From assembly GCA_016704535.1 (NCBI GenBank), contig JADIZZ010000003.1, positions 310,001 through 374,000 of the forward strand: a stretch of DNA of 64,000 nucleotides, written 5' to 3'. Both the position numbers and the translations under genes were made by a program. The DNA comes from Betaproteobacteria bacterium. Lineage in GTDB: Bacteria > Pseudomonadota > Gammaproteobacteria > Burkholderiales > Burkholderiaceae_C. The notes under the pieces are model-generated. The model was given only the letters and a program-made list of their open reading frames with translations. It did not search any database and was not told the DNA's origin. Positions 35,657 to 45,600 of this stretch are shown here, in pieces (position 1 is the stretch's first letter; every line of letters begins with the position of its first letter).

Positions 35657-36514
35657 GGGGGGATCTCCTTGCGGTGGGGTTGATGCCTGCCAGCCGGGCG
35701 CTGGAAGACATCACCGCAGAGCGAGCGAGCGGGCCGAAGGGCTGCTCGCAGGGATCGGCGCCGAGCCGGCGGGCGCGACGAAAGTCGAGCGCCTGGGCCG
35801 GGGGTAAGCATTCTTTTTGGCCCTGGGCGGAACGGAATCGGAACCGCCCCCTCGTTTTCAGGACCGGGGAGGGAAGGTTCACGCGGACGTGGCTTCAAAA
35901 AAATTTTGCAAAGTGGACGCGGGGAACACCGCCCTCAGCGAAGGGCGGTCCCGTTGCTGTGCAGATCATCTGGACTGACCACAGAGCGCGCTCGCGCCGT
36001 CAGGGCTCGCTGGCGGCGTCTTTTGGCCCTTTGAGAAATTGCCCTTATCGCGAACAGTAAACCTCTACTAGGATCTCTCTTTTTCTATTCTCTCTTTTTC
36101 TTTTTCTTCTTGAAAGATTGCGATTTATAAGTATAAGAATATAAGAAGAGAGAGGTCTACATAGGCAAGAAATATCTTGCGGTTAGGGTCGCGGTCTTGC
36201 GCAAATTCCGCAATAGAAGTCGGGCCCTGCTCGGCCGTCGCCGCGGCTCAAATCGGTGTGACGCCTAAGGCGTCGCTAGCGGTACGCAGCGATGCAGTTC
36301 CAAGCGAATGGCGGACCATGATGGCCGCCCCTTGCGGGATGGCCGCCACAGCTTCGCGGAAAGCCGCTGCGCACTGGTTGCGCTCGTCCCTGTGCGTCCA
36401 TGTGGTTCGGGCGGTAGCGCTGCGAGCCGATCCTGGGTTGCGAGCGACCCAGCCGCCCTTCAAGCCACTCGTGTAGGCTCCGCGGTCAATCACCACGCCG
36501 CCCCGAGGATCTCG
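35657..36514. other. Noncoding region with AT-rich pyrimidine/purine island
   Basis: No gene is supported in these 858 bp. Positions 36061-36165 are strikingly AT-rich against the GC-rich genome: a polypyrimidine stretch (repeats of CTCTCTTTTT and CTTTTTCTTC, to 36112) followed by a purine-rich stretch ending AAGAAGAGAGAGG. An inverted repeat GCAAGA-AATA-TCTTGC lies at 36166-36181. Possible roles are a transfer origin, replication or excision region or regulatory site of the upstream mobile module; the type cannot be decided. Confidence 0.4.
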
Positions 36515-37132
36515 ATGAGTAAGCCCCGTTTGACCTATTTCGATTTCGCCGGCAGCCGCGGCGAGGAATGCCGCATCGCGCTGCACCTGGCCGGCGTCGA
36601 GTTCGACGACGAGCGCATCAAGACCGCCGACTGGCCAGAGCTGAAGGCGAGCATGCCCTTCGGAGCGCTGCCGGTGTTGCAGATGCCTGGCCAGCCGCCG
36701 CTGGCGCATTCAAACGCCATACTCGTGTTCATCGGCCGCCAGCACGGTCTTCATCCACTCGACGCCTTCGAGGCCGCGCGTCATGAGGCGCTGATGTGCG
36801 CTGCCGAGGAACTGCGCCACTCGATCACGCCGACGCTGCGCATTTCTGACCCCGATCAAAAGCGGTCTGCTCGCGAGGCGCTGGCCGCGAACGAACTCGC
36901 GAGTTGGGGTAGCCAGGTCGAGCGCCAACTGGGCGAAGGCCCCTTTGTCGGCGGCCAGGCGATCCAGGTGGCTGACATCAAGCTGTACATGGTGGTGCGC
37001 TGGCTGACTTCGGGCGCGCTGGATCACGTGCCCGTCACCGTGCTCGATCACTGCCCGAAACTCCTGCGCCTGTACCGTGCCGTCGGCGAACACCCCGGCG
37101 TGAGGTCCTGGCTGGCAAAGTCAGCGAGCTGA
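36515..37132 (+). CDS. Glutathione S-transferase family protein
   Basis: Cytosolic GST of 205 residues. The N-terminal thioredoxin-like domain is YFDFAGSRGEECRIALHLAG with the SRG-EE pattern of sigma/alpha-like classes, then PFGALPVLQMPG with the cis-Pro loop and the glutathione contact AHSNAILVFIGR. The helical C-terminal domain includes GPFVGGQAIQVADIKLYMVV. The ATG at 36515 is chosen as the first in frame after AGGATCTCG. Substrate unknown. It stands alone between noncoding regions. Confidence 0.9.
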   Translation: MSKPRLTYFDFAGSRGEECRIALHLAGVEFDDERIKTADWPELKASMPFGALPVLQMPGQPPLAHSNAILVFIGRQHGLHPLDAFEAARHEALMCAAEELRHSITPTLRISDPDQKRSAREALAANELASWGSQVERQLGEGPFVGGQAIQVADIKLYMVVRWLTSGALDHVPVTVLDHCPKLLRLYRAVGEHPGVRSWLAKSAS

Positions 37133-37797
37133 GGTCTGAAGAGCGGGACGGAGTGCGAGGCGCGACCCCGTCGTAGCGCCGCATCGGCCCTGCGTCGTGC
37201 TGGCGGGGACTTGGCAGACGGCCGGTGCATTGCGGGCATCACCAAGACCGCATGCGAGGGTCGACACTGAAGATGAAACGTTCCCTTTGCTGCGCATGAC
37301 CGCGGCGGCACGGCTTCGATGGCAGCTTCCTTCCTTTCCGACCTCACGCAGTCGGCCACAAGCGGCCCTTGGTGGTCCGCTCGAAATTTCCCCTGCTGGC
37401 TGGCCCTGGATGACTGGTTTACGGCGACCAACTTGATCTCAGCTTTGGCTCGTCCCGGCCATAACCGGTCCTTCCCGACGCGCTCTCAAGTCCTGTCAGG
37501 GAGCGCCCACGAGCGACAGGTTTCAGGCGACGAATCTGAAGCCTTCGTTGGCTCGACTGGGCCAGGCGCAGTTGATTGCAAGTGACCGCTATCGTCGGGC
37601 GATCCTCAAGCTGCCCAGAGCCATCAGTGTGGCGGCCTTCTCGGTGTTCTTGGCCACTCTACCCCACCGGTACTTCGTGAAGCCGAACCGCCGCAACGGC
37701 ACTCGAAGCGGTTTGCCAGCAGGGCGTTCCACCGACGACAGTGACGCAGCCCGACCAACTGTTCACGAAAGGGATGCATCTGGCCACCAACTGCGGC
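37133..37797. other. Noncoding or decayed region
   Basis: No reading frame here has a recognisable domain or ribosome site, though several short open frames exist. Some stretches look like degenerate coding sequence, but I cannot identify a parent gene. Confidence 0.4.
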
Positions 37798-38106
37798 TCA
37801 GCGCTGGCCGCTCTGTTTCTCAGCAAAGGCCGCGATCTGTTCCAGGCTGACGGAGCCAGTCTTCTCGGCATCGATGGCGTCGAAGTTGCGATAGATCCTG
37901 GGCATGCCTCGCTTGGCCTCGTCGCGGCTGAGTCGGCCGTCGGCATTGGTGTCGGCAGCGGTGAAGCGCTTCTGCAAGTCGGCACGCATCTTTTCCTGGC
38001 GTGCCGAATCGGCACCCTGAGCGGACACAGTGGAGGTGAAGCCGGCGGCACACAGCAGCACGACCGCAAAGCCAAGGGTGGTGGAGAAGGACAGCTTGGG
38101 TTTCAT
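37798..38106 (-). CDS. Secreted EF-hand protein
   Basis: A 102-residue protein with a signal peptide (KLSFSTTLGFAVVLLCAAGF, then TSTVSA-QG). The mature part contains a canonical EF-hand loop DTNADGRLSRDE at about residues 51-62 (Asp, Asn, Asp, Arg, Ser, Glu pattern) and a second, weaker loop DAEKTGSVSLEQ at about 77-88. Expected to be a periplasmic calcium-binding protein. It is the last gene of the minus-strand locus, 224 bp from the secreted protein gene upstream, so it probably has its own promoter. Confidence 0.85.
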   Translation of the reverse strand: MKPKLSFSTTLGFAVVLLCAAGFTSTVSAQGADSARQEKMRADLQKRFTAADTNADGRLSRDEAKRGMPRIYRNFDAIDAEKTGSVSLEQIAAFAEKQSGQR

Positions 38107-38330
38107 CAGAGTCTTTCGTTGGGTTGTGATTCGGGCCGATGCACCGCGGGCCTGCAAGCGCAGCCTCCGGGTGCTGGACAAGTCGCTCGGGATCAGGGCG
38201 TGACGGTCATCGTGCGCTTGCGGTCCGGCCGTTGAGGTTGGCGACCGTCGCTGTCGTGACTGCGCTGCTGCGCTCGACGCCGCGTACGGCAGTCTTGCCG
38301 TCGGAGTCGGCACTGTGCGGTTCATGCCAT

Positions 38331-39224
38331 TCATGAGTCGCTCCTGCAGCCCTTCTTCACTTGCACCGCAGTCGCCGGGTTGGGCTGGTTCAACGGGTCA
38401 AAGAAGTAGCCTGCGGCAACCTCGACGCGTTCGGCCACGACTCCTGCGGGAAGATGGAGTTCCAGGTAGTTGTCGCCATCGCCCAGATCGTCGAACGCCA
38501 GTGGCGTGTGGGCATTGCCGTTGCAGTCGATGATGCGGATGGCATTCAGCTGGTCGGCGCCAACCTCGACCCCGTTGGGTCCGGTCACGCCACCTTGCCA
38601 AACCATCTGGATGACGCGCCGCGAACTCCCGGGAGGACCGTCGGGCTTGTTCAAGACGAAGGCATGCACCAGAGAGGGTCCACTCCTGATGCCGATGGTG
38701 ACAGGCGGAGAAACCTCGCCCTCCAGCACGTTGCCCCTGACATCTTCGACGGGACCGACGATCACGACATAAGCAGGCAAGTCGGCGAGATCGGCAATCG
38801 GACCCGCCAGCAGGATGGTGTGGAGTTCGTTGGTCTCATCGGCTGGACGCAGGGTGGCGCAGTTGGGCGTGGATTCGACGCCGGCTCTGCTGATCACGCG
38901 AAACCTGTCCGGACGCAGCGACGATGCCTTGATGGGCACGGACATGACCAGAGGCATGCCGTCGTCACCGAACCACTGCGGACAACCCGTGATGGGCGAA
39001 AAGAACTGGGGAGGCACGTTGATTCCGCCGAGATAAGCGGAAAAGATGGCGGGCTTCTTGGCCGTTGCCGATGTGATGCCCGCCGCGCCGTTCCCCGCAT
39101 GTGTGCCAGTCGTGGCCACTGCCAGTGAAGCAGCGATCGCGAAGAGGCTGGCGGCGCGTTTCATGGGTTCAGTCAGCGGGGTGGCGGTGATGCGGCGTTG
39201 CGGCGGGTGTTCGGGGACGTTCAT
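38331..39224 (-). CDS. Secreted hypothetical protein (paralog of the product at 48509)
   Basis: A 297-residue protein exported by a signal (RAASLFAIAASLAVATTGTH after a 20-residue cytosolic leader). No known domain, but a clear paralog of the protein encoded at 48509-49354: both share a NCATLRPA or RCATLRPA motif, IQMVWQGGVTGPNG or VQITWAGGVTAPGG, and DLGDGDNYLELHL or DLGDNDNYTHLCL. The ATG at 39224 has GAGGAG five bases upstream, so the longer form is favoured over the ATG at 39164. Likely periplasmic or outer-membrane associated. Confidence 0.75.
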   Translation of the reverse strand: MNVPEHPPQRRITATPLTEPMKRAASLFAIAASLAVATTGTHAGNGAAGITSATAKKPAIFSAYLGGINVPPQFFSPITGCPQWFGDDGMPLVMSVPIKASSLRPDRFRVISRAGVESTPNCATLRPADETNELHTILLAGPIADLADLPAYVVIVGPVEDVRGNVLEGEVSPPVTIGIRSGPSLVHAFVLNKPDGPPGSSRRVIQMVWQGGVTGPNGVEVGADQLNAIRIIDCNGNAHTPLAFDDLGDGDNYLELHLPAGVVAERVEVAAGYFFDPLNQPNPATAVQVKKGCRSDS

Positions 39225-39293
39225 GGTTTCTCCTCGCGGTTGGATGGGTGGTTGGATGGGTCTCGGCTGCAGTGTTTCGAGGCGCATGGTCAT

Positions 39294-40199
39294 TCAGGCT
39301 GAGCCCTCCCTTGCCGTCGTCAGGCGCTCGCGTGCTGCCGGCGGCGCAAACAGCGCGCGCCAGACGTCTCGTGCGCCGCGTGCCTCTCGCAGGTCACGCG
39401 CCAGGTTGATCCACTCATGGAAGGCGATGCGCAGCGGGTTGTTGGTCAGCAGTGGCGTGGTCAGGCCATAGCGAGGGGGCAGATCGGCGCGCTCTTCCAC
39501 GTAGGTGCCGAACAAGTGGTCGAAGACCATCAGAACCCCGCCGTAGTTCCTATCCACGTACTCCGGGTTGCTGCCGTGATGGACACGGTGGTTCGACGGT
39601 GTGTTGAACCAGCGTTCGAAGGTCCTGCCCAGCTTCGGGATCCAGGTCGTGTGCAGCCAGAACTGGTAGAGCAGGTTCGCCGCCATCGCAAGCGCAACGG
39701 CCACGGGTGAGAAGCCCAGCCACAACAGCGGCGAGAAGAACAGCGCCGTGCCGGTGACCTTGCCCGTCCAGCCCAGCCGCAACGCGGTGGCCAGCGTGAG
39801 CTGGTTGGGCGAATGGTGCACCGCGTGCGTCGCCCAGAACCAGCGCACGCGGTGCGCGCTGCGGTGGTACCAGTAGTAGCAGAACTCGTTTCCCACGAAC
39901 AGCAGCGCAAGAGCCCACCACGAATCCACTTCGATCGTGAATAGGCGGTGCTCGTAGACCCAGCCGAGAAGGGGTACCGCAAACGCCAGCCCAAGCCCGG
40001 TGGACACCACGTCGGTGATGCGTCGCCCCACCGCATCGCCGATCGACGCCGCGAAGGCGCGCCAGTCGTAGCTGCCAGGGACGCGATGCGACATGACGAC
40101 GCCTTCGATGGCGGCGATACCCAGCAGCGCGACGATCAAGGCACCCAGCCAGGGCCTCAGGTCGGAGGCGACGAGATCATTGAGGGCGACGTGGTCCAT
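39294..40199 (-). CDS. Sterol desaturase/fatty acid hydroxylase family protein
   Basis: Integral membrane di-iron oxygenase of 301 residues. The His clusters are HRSAHR near residue 112, HAVHHSPNQ near residue 125 and NHRVHHGSNPEYVDRN near residue 203, spaced as in sterol desaturase-superfamily hydroxylases. Hydrophobic segments include LRPWLGALIVALLGIAAIEG and LAFAVPLLGWVYEHRLF. Such enzymes hydroxylate or desaturate lipids in bacterial membranes. It lies 13 bp downstream of the NG-repeat protein gene, in the same transcription unit. Confidence 0.88.
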   Translation of the reverse strand: MDHVALNDLVASDLRPWLGALIVALLGIAAIEGVVMSHRVPGSYDWRAFAASIGDAVGRRITDVVSTGLGLAFAVPLLGWVYEHRLFTIEVDSWWALALLFVGNEFCYYWYHRSAHRVRWFWATHAVHHSPNQLTLATALRLGWTGKVTGTALFFSPLLWLGFSPVAVALAMAANLLYQFWLHTTWIPKLGRTFERWFNTPSNHRVHHGSNPEYVDRNYGGVLMVFDHLFGTYVEERADLPPRYGLTTPLLTNNPLRIAFHEWINLARDLREARGARDVWRALFAPPAARERLTTAREGSA

Positions 40200-40212
40200 G
40201 ACGGGCCAGCTC

Positions 40213-40737
40213 TCAGGGTACGTTCCTGGTGACTTCGCGCGTGACCGTTCCGCCGTTGGCCCCAGTGATCGTCGTCGCGCCGTTGCCTTCGCCGTCGCGC
40301 GTCGAGTTGCGACTGCGTGTCTGGCCGTTGGGGCCGGTGGTGGTGGTCGTGCCACCTGCAGCGGAACGGTTCGCGGCGCGCGTCGCCATCTGGCCGTCGG
40401 GGCCGGTGACTGTGGTCGCCGAGTCGCCATGGCCCAGCGCAGAGCTGCTGCGCGTGGCGGTCTTGCCGTTGGGGCCGACGACCGTGGCTTGCGTGCCTTC
40501 GGCGCTGCGGTCGACGTTGCGGCTCCGGGTCTTGCCGTTGACCCCTGTCGAGCTGCTGGACACGTCGCCGCCGGCGCGCTGCACCTTGCGCGTGGCGCTT
40601 TTGCCGTTGGAGCCGCTGACGTCGACCTCGCGCTCGCGCGCCTGGGCCGGCGCGGTGACGAAGGCCGTCGAAGCGGCCAGGGCCATGAGGACTGCGCCAA
40701 TGGCAGAGAGGACTGGCTGTGAGTGGAACTTGTGCAT
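40213..40737 (-). CDS. Secreted NG-repeat protein
   Basis: A 174-residue exported protein (signal LSAIGAVLMALAASTAFVTA, then PAQA) whose mature part consists of about six tandem units of around 22 residues, each built on a GPNGxTxTR core: SNGKSATRK, VNGKTRSRN, PNGKTATRS, PDGQMATRA, PNGQTRSRN and ANGGTVTRE. The units are Gly/Asn/Thr/Arg-rich, low complexity, resembling a repetitive fold or linker protein. No enzymatic domain. The gene follows the duplicated 47-bp promoter block at 40838 and leads the desaturase gene. Confidence 0.8.
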   Translation of the reverse strand: MHKFHSQPVLSAIGAVLMALAASTAFVTAPAQAREREVDVSGSNGKSATRKVQRAGGDVSSSSTGVNGKTRSRNVDRSAEGTQATVVGPNGKTATRSSSALGHGDSATTVTGPDGQMATRAANRSAAGGTTTTTGPNGQTRSRNSTRDGEGNGATTITGANGGTVTREVTRNVP

Positions 40738-40837
40738 GGTGAACTCCTGAAAAGACGGGTGAAAGGACAGACGCGTCACACTTGAGTGAGTGCCGCTATT
40801 TCACGCCGCCCGGCCAGGCCGCGCGCTGACGATGCGC

Positions 40838-40884
40838 GACGAATTGAGACAGTGATGTCACATGGCCTGGGGCGGACTGTCGCA
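40838..40884. promoter_or_regulatory. 47-bp duplicated promoter block, copy B (upstream of NG-repeat operon)
   Basis: This block matches 49455-49501 in 37 of 47 positions without gaps, and in both copies it begins exactly 101 nt upstream of a minus-strand start codon. Its core TGAGACAGTGATGTCACA is an imperfect palindrome (40845-40862), and a half-site CTGTCGCA ends the block (40877-40884). It is a strong candidate operator for the response regulator at 49520. Confidence 0.6.
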
Positions 40885-41165
40885 AGTCCGAGCAGTCCGG
40901 TGATTTCGCTGATGCAAACGCTGGTCCTGGCGTTGTTCAGACACGACCTCCAGCGCGCGCCATGGCAGCGGCAGGCGCAGTGCGCCCACGGCGAGTATTG
41001 AGTCCTGGGCATCGATACTGGTCTCGGTGACGACCATGGCGTACACAAGGGCTCGCACCCTGCCCCCCATCCCTCGCTGCAGGCATCTGTCCGAGCAGAC
41101 TCAAACCCGCCCGAAGGCGGCCCGGTCTGCGTGGCGAATCCGGAACGGCCAGCGGCTGCGGGCCA

Positions 41166-41771
41166 TTACCTTGCAGCAGCCGTCTTGACGTGCTCCACGG
41201 TTATCGCCACGGCCTCGTTGTAGACCGCCTCGACCTGGTCGCCCAGCTTCACCAGCTTCAGCTGCGAGGGGTCGACCGTCACGTCGATGATGTTTCCCTT
41301 GGGGCCGCGCAGCGTAATGACGTTTTCCTTGGCGTTCACCGCGTCAACGTTGGCCAGGAGCACCACCTGTCGCGAGACGGAACCGCCCGCCACCGCACCG
41401 GCTGGCGCCGGAGCCGACGCGGCCTGCACAGAACTCGAGCGGATGCTGCCCTTGCCCTTGAGCTCTAGCGTCAGCGCGCGCTTGTAATTCACAGTGACCA
41501 GATCGCCGATGCGGATCTGGGCAAAGTTCTTCGCCTCGGGCGGCACCACCACGTCGACGATCTTGCCCAACTCGCCCTTGAGCGTGGCCGTGCGGGTGGC
41601 TGCGTCCAGTGCCACGACAGTGGCAGTGACCTTGACGGCACCGACCACACCGCCCTTGCCGGGCGCGCTCGCGGCAATGACTGCGACCATTGGCGATGCT
41701 GGCTGCTGCGCGTTAGCCCATGGGCTGAAGGCGGCGGCTAGCGCCAAGGGGATAAGGATGTGTTGCTTCAT
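41166..41771 (-). CDS. Exported OB-like hypothetical protein
   Basis: A 201-residue protein with a signal peptide (MKQHILIPLALAAAFSPWAN). It has two repeated beta-rich segments, ATVVALDAATRTATLKGELG and ANVDAVNAKENVITLRGPKG, each followed by an IDVxVxPSQ-like strand, resembling an OB-type or coding-for-barrel-like pair. Function unknown. The ATG at 41771 is preceded by GAGG. It lies 146 bp downstream of the DUF3313 gene on the same strand. Confidence 0.75.
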   Translation of the reverse strand: MKQHILIPLALAAAFSPWANAQQPASPMVAVIAASAPGKGGVVGAVKVTATVVALDAATRTATLKGELGKIVDVVVPPEAKNFAQIRIGDLVTVNYKRALTLELKGKGSIRSSSVQAASAPAPAGAVAGGSVSRQVVLLANVDAVNAKENVITLRGPKGNIIDVTVDPSQLKLVKLGDQVEAVYNEAVAITVEHVKTAAAR

Positions 41772-41917
41772 GAGAACCTCTATGTTGATGGACCGACAAG
41801 CCGGTCCGATGGCTGCCAAGCCGAATAGCCTGGAGATGCGCGCGCGTGGCTACAACTTCACGTCAGCTCCTTTGCAGGGCCAAACCAACCTCGATGCGTA
41901 GGCGCGATGACGAGGCT

Positions 41918-42676
41918 TCAGCGCGTGGGCGCGCTGCGCATGGCGTCCAGCCCACTGCGCAGGTTCTTGGCCCATGCCGCGGTTATCACGCGCAGGTCGT
42001 CCGAGGTGATCTTTTCGCGATCCGCCAGCATCTTGTCGGACTTGCGGGTGGCCATTACTGCGCCCACCACTTCGCCTGATGGAGCGAGGACTTCCATTTC
42101 GCCGGAAATCTCCGCCACTTGCGGCGACGTGCCGGTGGCTCTGCGGGCGAGGTTGAACACGGCCTTGATGGGCACAAGATCCGCCAGCGTGCGATCAGGT
42201 TCCACCGCCTGCACGTTGGTAATGGCCATGCGCACGCGGATCACATCGGGGCCCGGTGCGCTCACCACCTCATAGGCTGGGCTCAGTGCTCGCGCAAACT
42301 CTTGGTGCGCGGCCTCGGCCATGCGCTGCACCGCCTCGGCGGGCAGGGCTTTGGCATCGCCGCCGGGGGCGACGATGACTTGCACGGGGTCGAACAGAAC
42401 CTTGGTATAGGCCTTGAGGCTGGGCTTGTCGCTGAAGTAGCGTTGCACGCCCGGGTTGTCTGGCGCGGGGCGCAACTTGGCGTAGAGGCCCGGTGAAAGG
42501 AAGCTCTGACCAGCGACCACCGGCATGGCGCTGGTGGGGGTCGGCGCCTCGACTTGCACGCTGGGCGCGACATCCTGCCCCCACGCCGGCGGGCCAAGTG
42601 TGGCGACCAGCAAGTTGAGCGCCAGCAGGGTTGATCGCTTCGATGAAGCAGGCTTTAACGAGACTTTGCAGGTCAT
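41918..42676 (-). CDS. DUF3313 family protein
   Basis: A 252-residue predicted exported protein (signal STLLALNLLVATLGPPAWGQ). The mature part matches DUF3313 by eye: FLSPGLYAKLRPAPDNP, LKAYTKVLFDPVQVIVAPG, and a conserved RVRMAITNVQAVEPDRTLAD. DUF3313 members are periplasmic or outer-membrane-attached proteins of unknown role that often accompany transport or envelope genes. It follows the RND pump gene with an 11-bp gap, so it is part of the same operon. ATG at 42676 is chosen; a TTG 15 bases upstream is possible. Confidence 0.82.
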   Translation of the reverse strand: MTCKVSLKPASSKRSTLLALNLLVATLGPPAWGQDVAPSVQVEAPTPTSAMPVVAGQSFLSPGLYAKLRPAPDNPGVQRYFSDKPSLKAYTKVLFDPVQVIVAPGGDAKALPAEAVQRMAEAAHQEFARALSPAYEVVSAPGPDVIRVRMAITNVQAVEPDRTLADLVPIKAVFNLARRATGTSPQVAEISGEMEVLAPSGEVVGAVMATRKSDKMLADREKITSDDLRVITAAWAKNLRSGLDAMRSAPTR

Positions 42677-42687
42677 GGGAAGTCCAT

Positions 42688-45600
42688 TCAAGATTGGGCC
42701 TTGGGCCGCAACAGCAGGGCCGTGAACACAGGCACGAAGGCCACGGCCAACACCGTCGACGCCACCATGCCCGACAGCACGGTGATGCCGATCGAGATGC
42801 GTGCCGCCGCACCCGCGCCGCTGCTCAGCACCAGCGGCACCACACCCAGGATGAAGGTCAGCGAGGTCATCAGGATGGGGCGCAGGCGCCGCCGCGAGGC
42901 TTCCAGCGCGGCCTCGGCCACCCCGTGGCCGTGGTGGATGAGTTCGGAGGCAACCTCCACGATCAGGATGGCGTTCTTGGCCGACAGCGCAATCAGCAGC
43001 ACGAGGCCGATCTGCACGTAGATGTTGTTCGGCAGACCCACGGCCAGCAGCGCGCCGACCGTGCCCACCAGGGCCAGCGGCACCGACAGCAACACCGGCA
43101 ACGGGGTTCGCCAGCTCTCGTACTGGCCTGCCAGCACGAGGTACACCAGCACCAGCGCCAGGCCGAACACCAGCACGACCGTGTTGCCCACGAGCTTTTC
43201 CTGGTAGGACATGGCGGTCCACTCGTAGCCCACGCCGGGGGGCAGCAATTCGGCGGCAAATTCTTCGAGTGCCGCCATGGTCTCGCCGCTGGCCACGCCC
43301 GGTGCCGCGGCGCCCAGCAAGGTCGCGGTGGGATAGAGGTTGTACTGCGAGGCTACCGCCGGCCCGCTGGTGGCCGTGAACTGCGCGAAGGCACCCAGCG
43401 GCACCATCTCGCCGCCCTTGCTGCGCACGGTCAACTCGCCGATGGCGGCTAGGTCGCGCCGCGCAGCAGGATCGGCCTGCACGTAGACGGTGTAGTTCTG
43501 CCCCAGGGCCGAGAACAGGTTGACGAAGGACGCGCCCAGGTAGGTCTGCACGGTGTCGTAGGCGTCGCTCACCGATACACCCAGCGCCTCGGCGCGCGAG
43601 CGGTTGAGTTCCATGCGCAGCTGCGGCACGTTCACGCGCAGAGGGGTGAACGCCTCCTGGAAGCGAGGGTCTCCCCTGGCGCGTTCGGCCATCGCTTGCG
43701 AGGCCTCGGCGAGCTTGCTCCAGTCGTTGCTGCCGTCCTTCAGCACGAGTTGCATCTGGAAGCCACCCGAGAGGCCCAGGCCGCTGATGGGCGCCGGCAG
43801 CAGCACCCGGCTTTGTGCCTGGGGAACCTCGGCGAGCAAGGCGCTGAGCTTCACGTACAGGCTGCGCAGGTCCTGGCCCTCACCCGTGCGTTCCTTCCAG
43901 TCGTGCAGCGTCACGTACAGCAGCCCGGCACTGGGCAGCGGCGTGTTGCCCTCCGTGGCCGAAACCCCCGCTACCGCGATGGCGTGCTTCACCCCCGGCA
44001 CGCGGCGAACGCGTTGGGAGATGTCGTCCAGCACCGCCTGCGTGCGGCCCAGCGCGGCGGCATCGGGCAACTGCACCGAGATCAGCACATAGCCCTGGTC
44101 TTCCGTGGGGATGAAGCCGGTGGGGATGCGGATGAAGCCCACCAGCGCCACAGCCATCAGGCCCACGGCCACAGCGGCGCTGGGCCATTTGAAGCGGATG
44201 AGCCCGCCGATCAGCCGCATGTAGGCGGCCTCCAAAGCGCCGTAGGCGCGGTTGAAGCCGCGGATGTAGGCGCCCACCAGGAAGCCGGGCTTCTTGTCGG
44301 GGTTGGCCACCCGCAGAAACTGCGCGGACTGCGTCGGCTTCAAGGTGATCGCGTTGATGCCCGAGAGCACGGCGGTGGCGGCGATCACCAGCGCGAACTG
44401 CCGGTACATCTGCCCGGTGATGCCGGGCAGGAAGGCCGCTGGCAGGAACACGGCACACAGCACCAGAGTGATGCCGATGATCGGCCCCAGCAACTCCTTC
44501 ATGGCCGCAACGGCAGCGGGCCGGGGGGGCAGGCCCTGCTCCATCTTCTGAGCCACACCTTCGACGACCACGATGGCGTCGTCCACCACGATGCCGATGC
44601 ACAGCACGATGGCAAACAGCGTGAGCAGGTTGACGCTGAAGCCCATCACCGCCATCGCGGCAAACGCACCGACCACCGTGATCGGCACGGTGGTGCCGGG
44701 CACCAGGGTGGCGCGCCAACTCTGCAGGAAGGCCAGGATGACCAGCAGCACCAGCACGCCGGCCTCGATCAGTGTCTTGTAGACCTCGTTCACCGCGGCG
44801 GTGACGAACAGGGTGGTGTCGAAGGGGATGTCGTAGCCCACGCCCTCGGGGAAGGCCTTGGCCGCTTCGGCCATGGCTTCGCGCACGGCGCGGGCGGTGT
44901 CCAGCGCATTGGCGTCCGGCAGCTGGAAGATGGCCAGGCCGCCCGCGGGCTTGCCGTCGAAGGTGAAGCCCTGGCCGTAGTTCTGGCTGCCCAGCTCGAT
45001 GCGGGCGATGTCGGCCAGGCGGGTCACGCTGCCGTCGCTGGCCGTGGCGACCACCAGCTGGCCGAAGTCCTCGGGCGTGCTCAGCGGGCTGTCCACGGTG
45101 AGAGTGAGCTGCTGGTCGGGCGCCGTGCTGCCCGGGCTCACCGGCGGGGCGCCCAACTGGCCAGCACTCACGCGCTGGTTCTGCTTGCTGATGACCGCCA
45201 CCACCTGCGACGGATTCAGGCGCCGCTGGCGCAGCTGTGCAGGGTCGAGCCACACGCGCATGCTGTAGCTGCCCACGCCGAACACGTTGACATCGGCCAC
45301 GCCCGGCAGGCGCACCAGGCGGTCGCGCAGTTGCAGGCTGGCGAAGTTGCTCAGGAAGAGTGCGTCGTGCTGCGGCTGCGTCGACGAGACCGTGGCGATC
45401 TGCAGGATGGCGGTGGACCGCTTCTTCGTCACGACGCCCTGCTGCTGCACCGGCTGCGGCAGCGTGGGCAGTGCGGCGGCCACGCGGTTCTGCACGGCCA
45501 CCTGGGCCTGCTCTGAGTTCGTGCCGACGGCGAAGCTCACGGTGAGTGAGTAGCGCCCGTCGTTCGAGGCGTAGGACTGCATGTAGATCATGCCCTCGAC

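Noticed and set aside
31465..37797. A second copy of the tRNA-Thr 3' end marking the far element boundary
   Set aside because: I did not see one by eye between 31541 and 37797, so no attachment sites are claimed.
43696..45516. Plus-strand frame of 606 residues
   Set aside because: Antisense shadow of the RND pump gene; His/Gln/Asp-rich nonsense.
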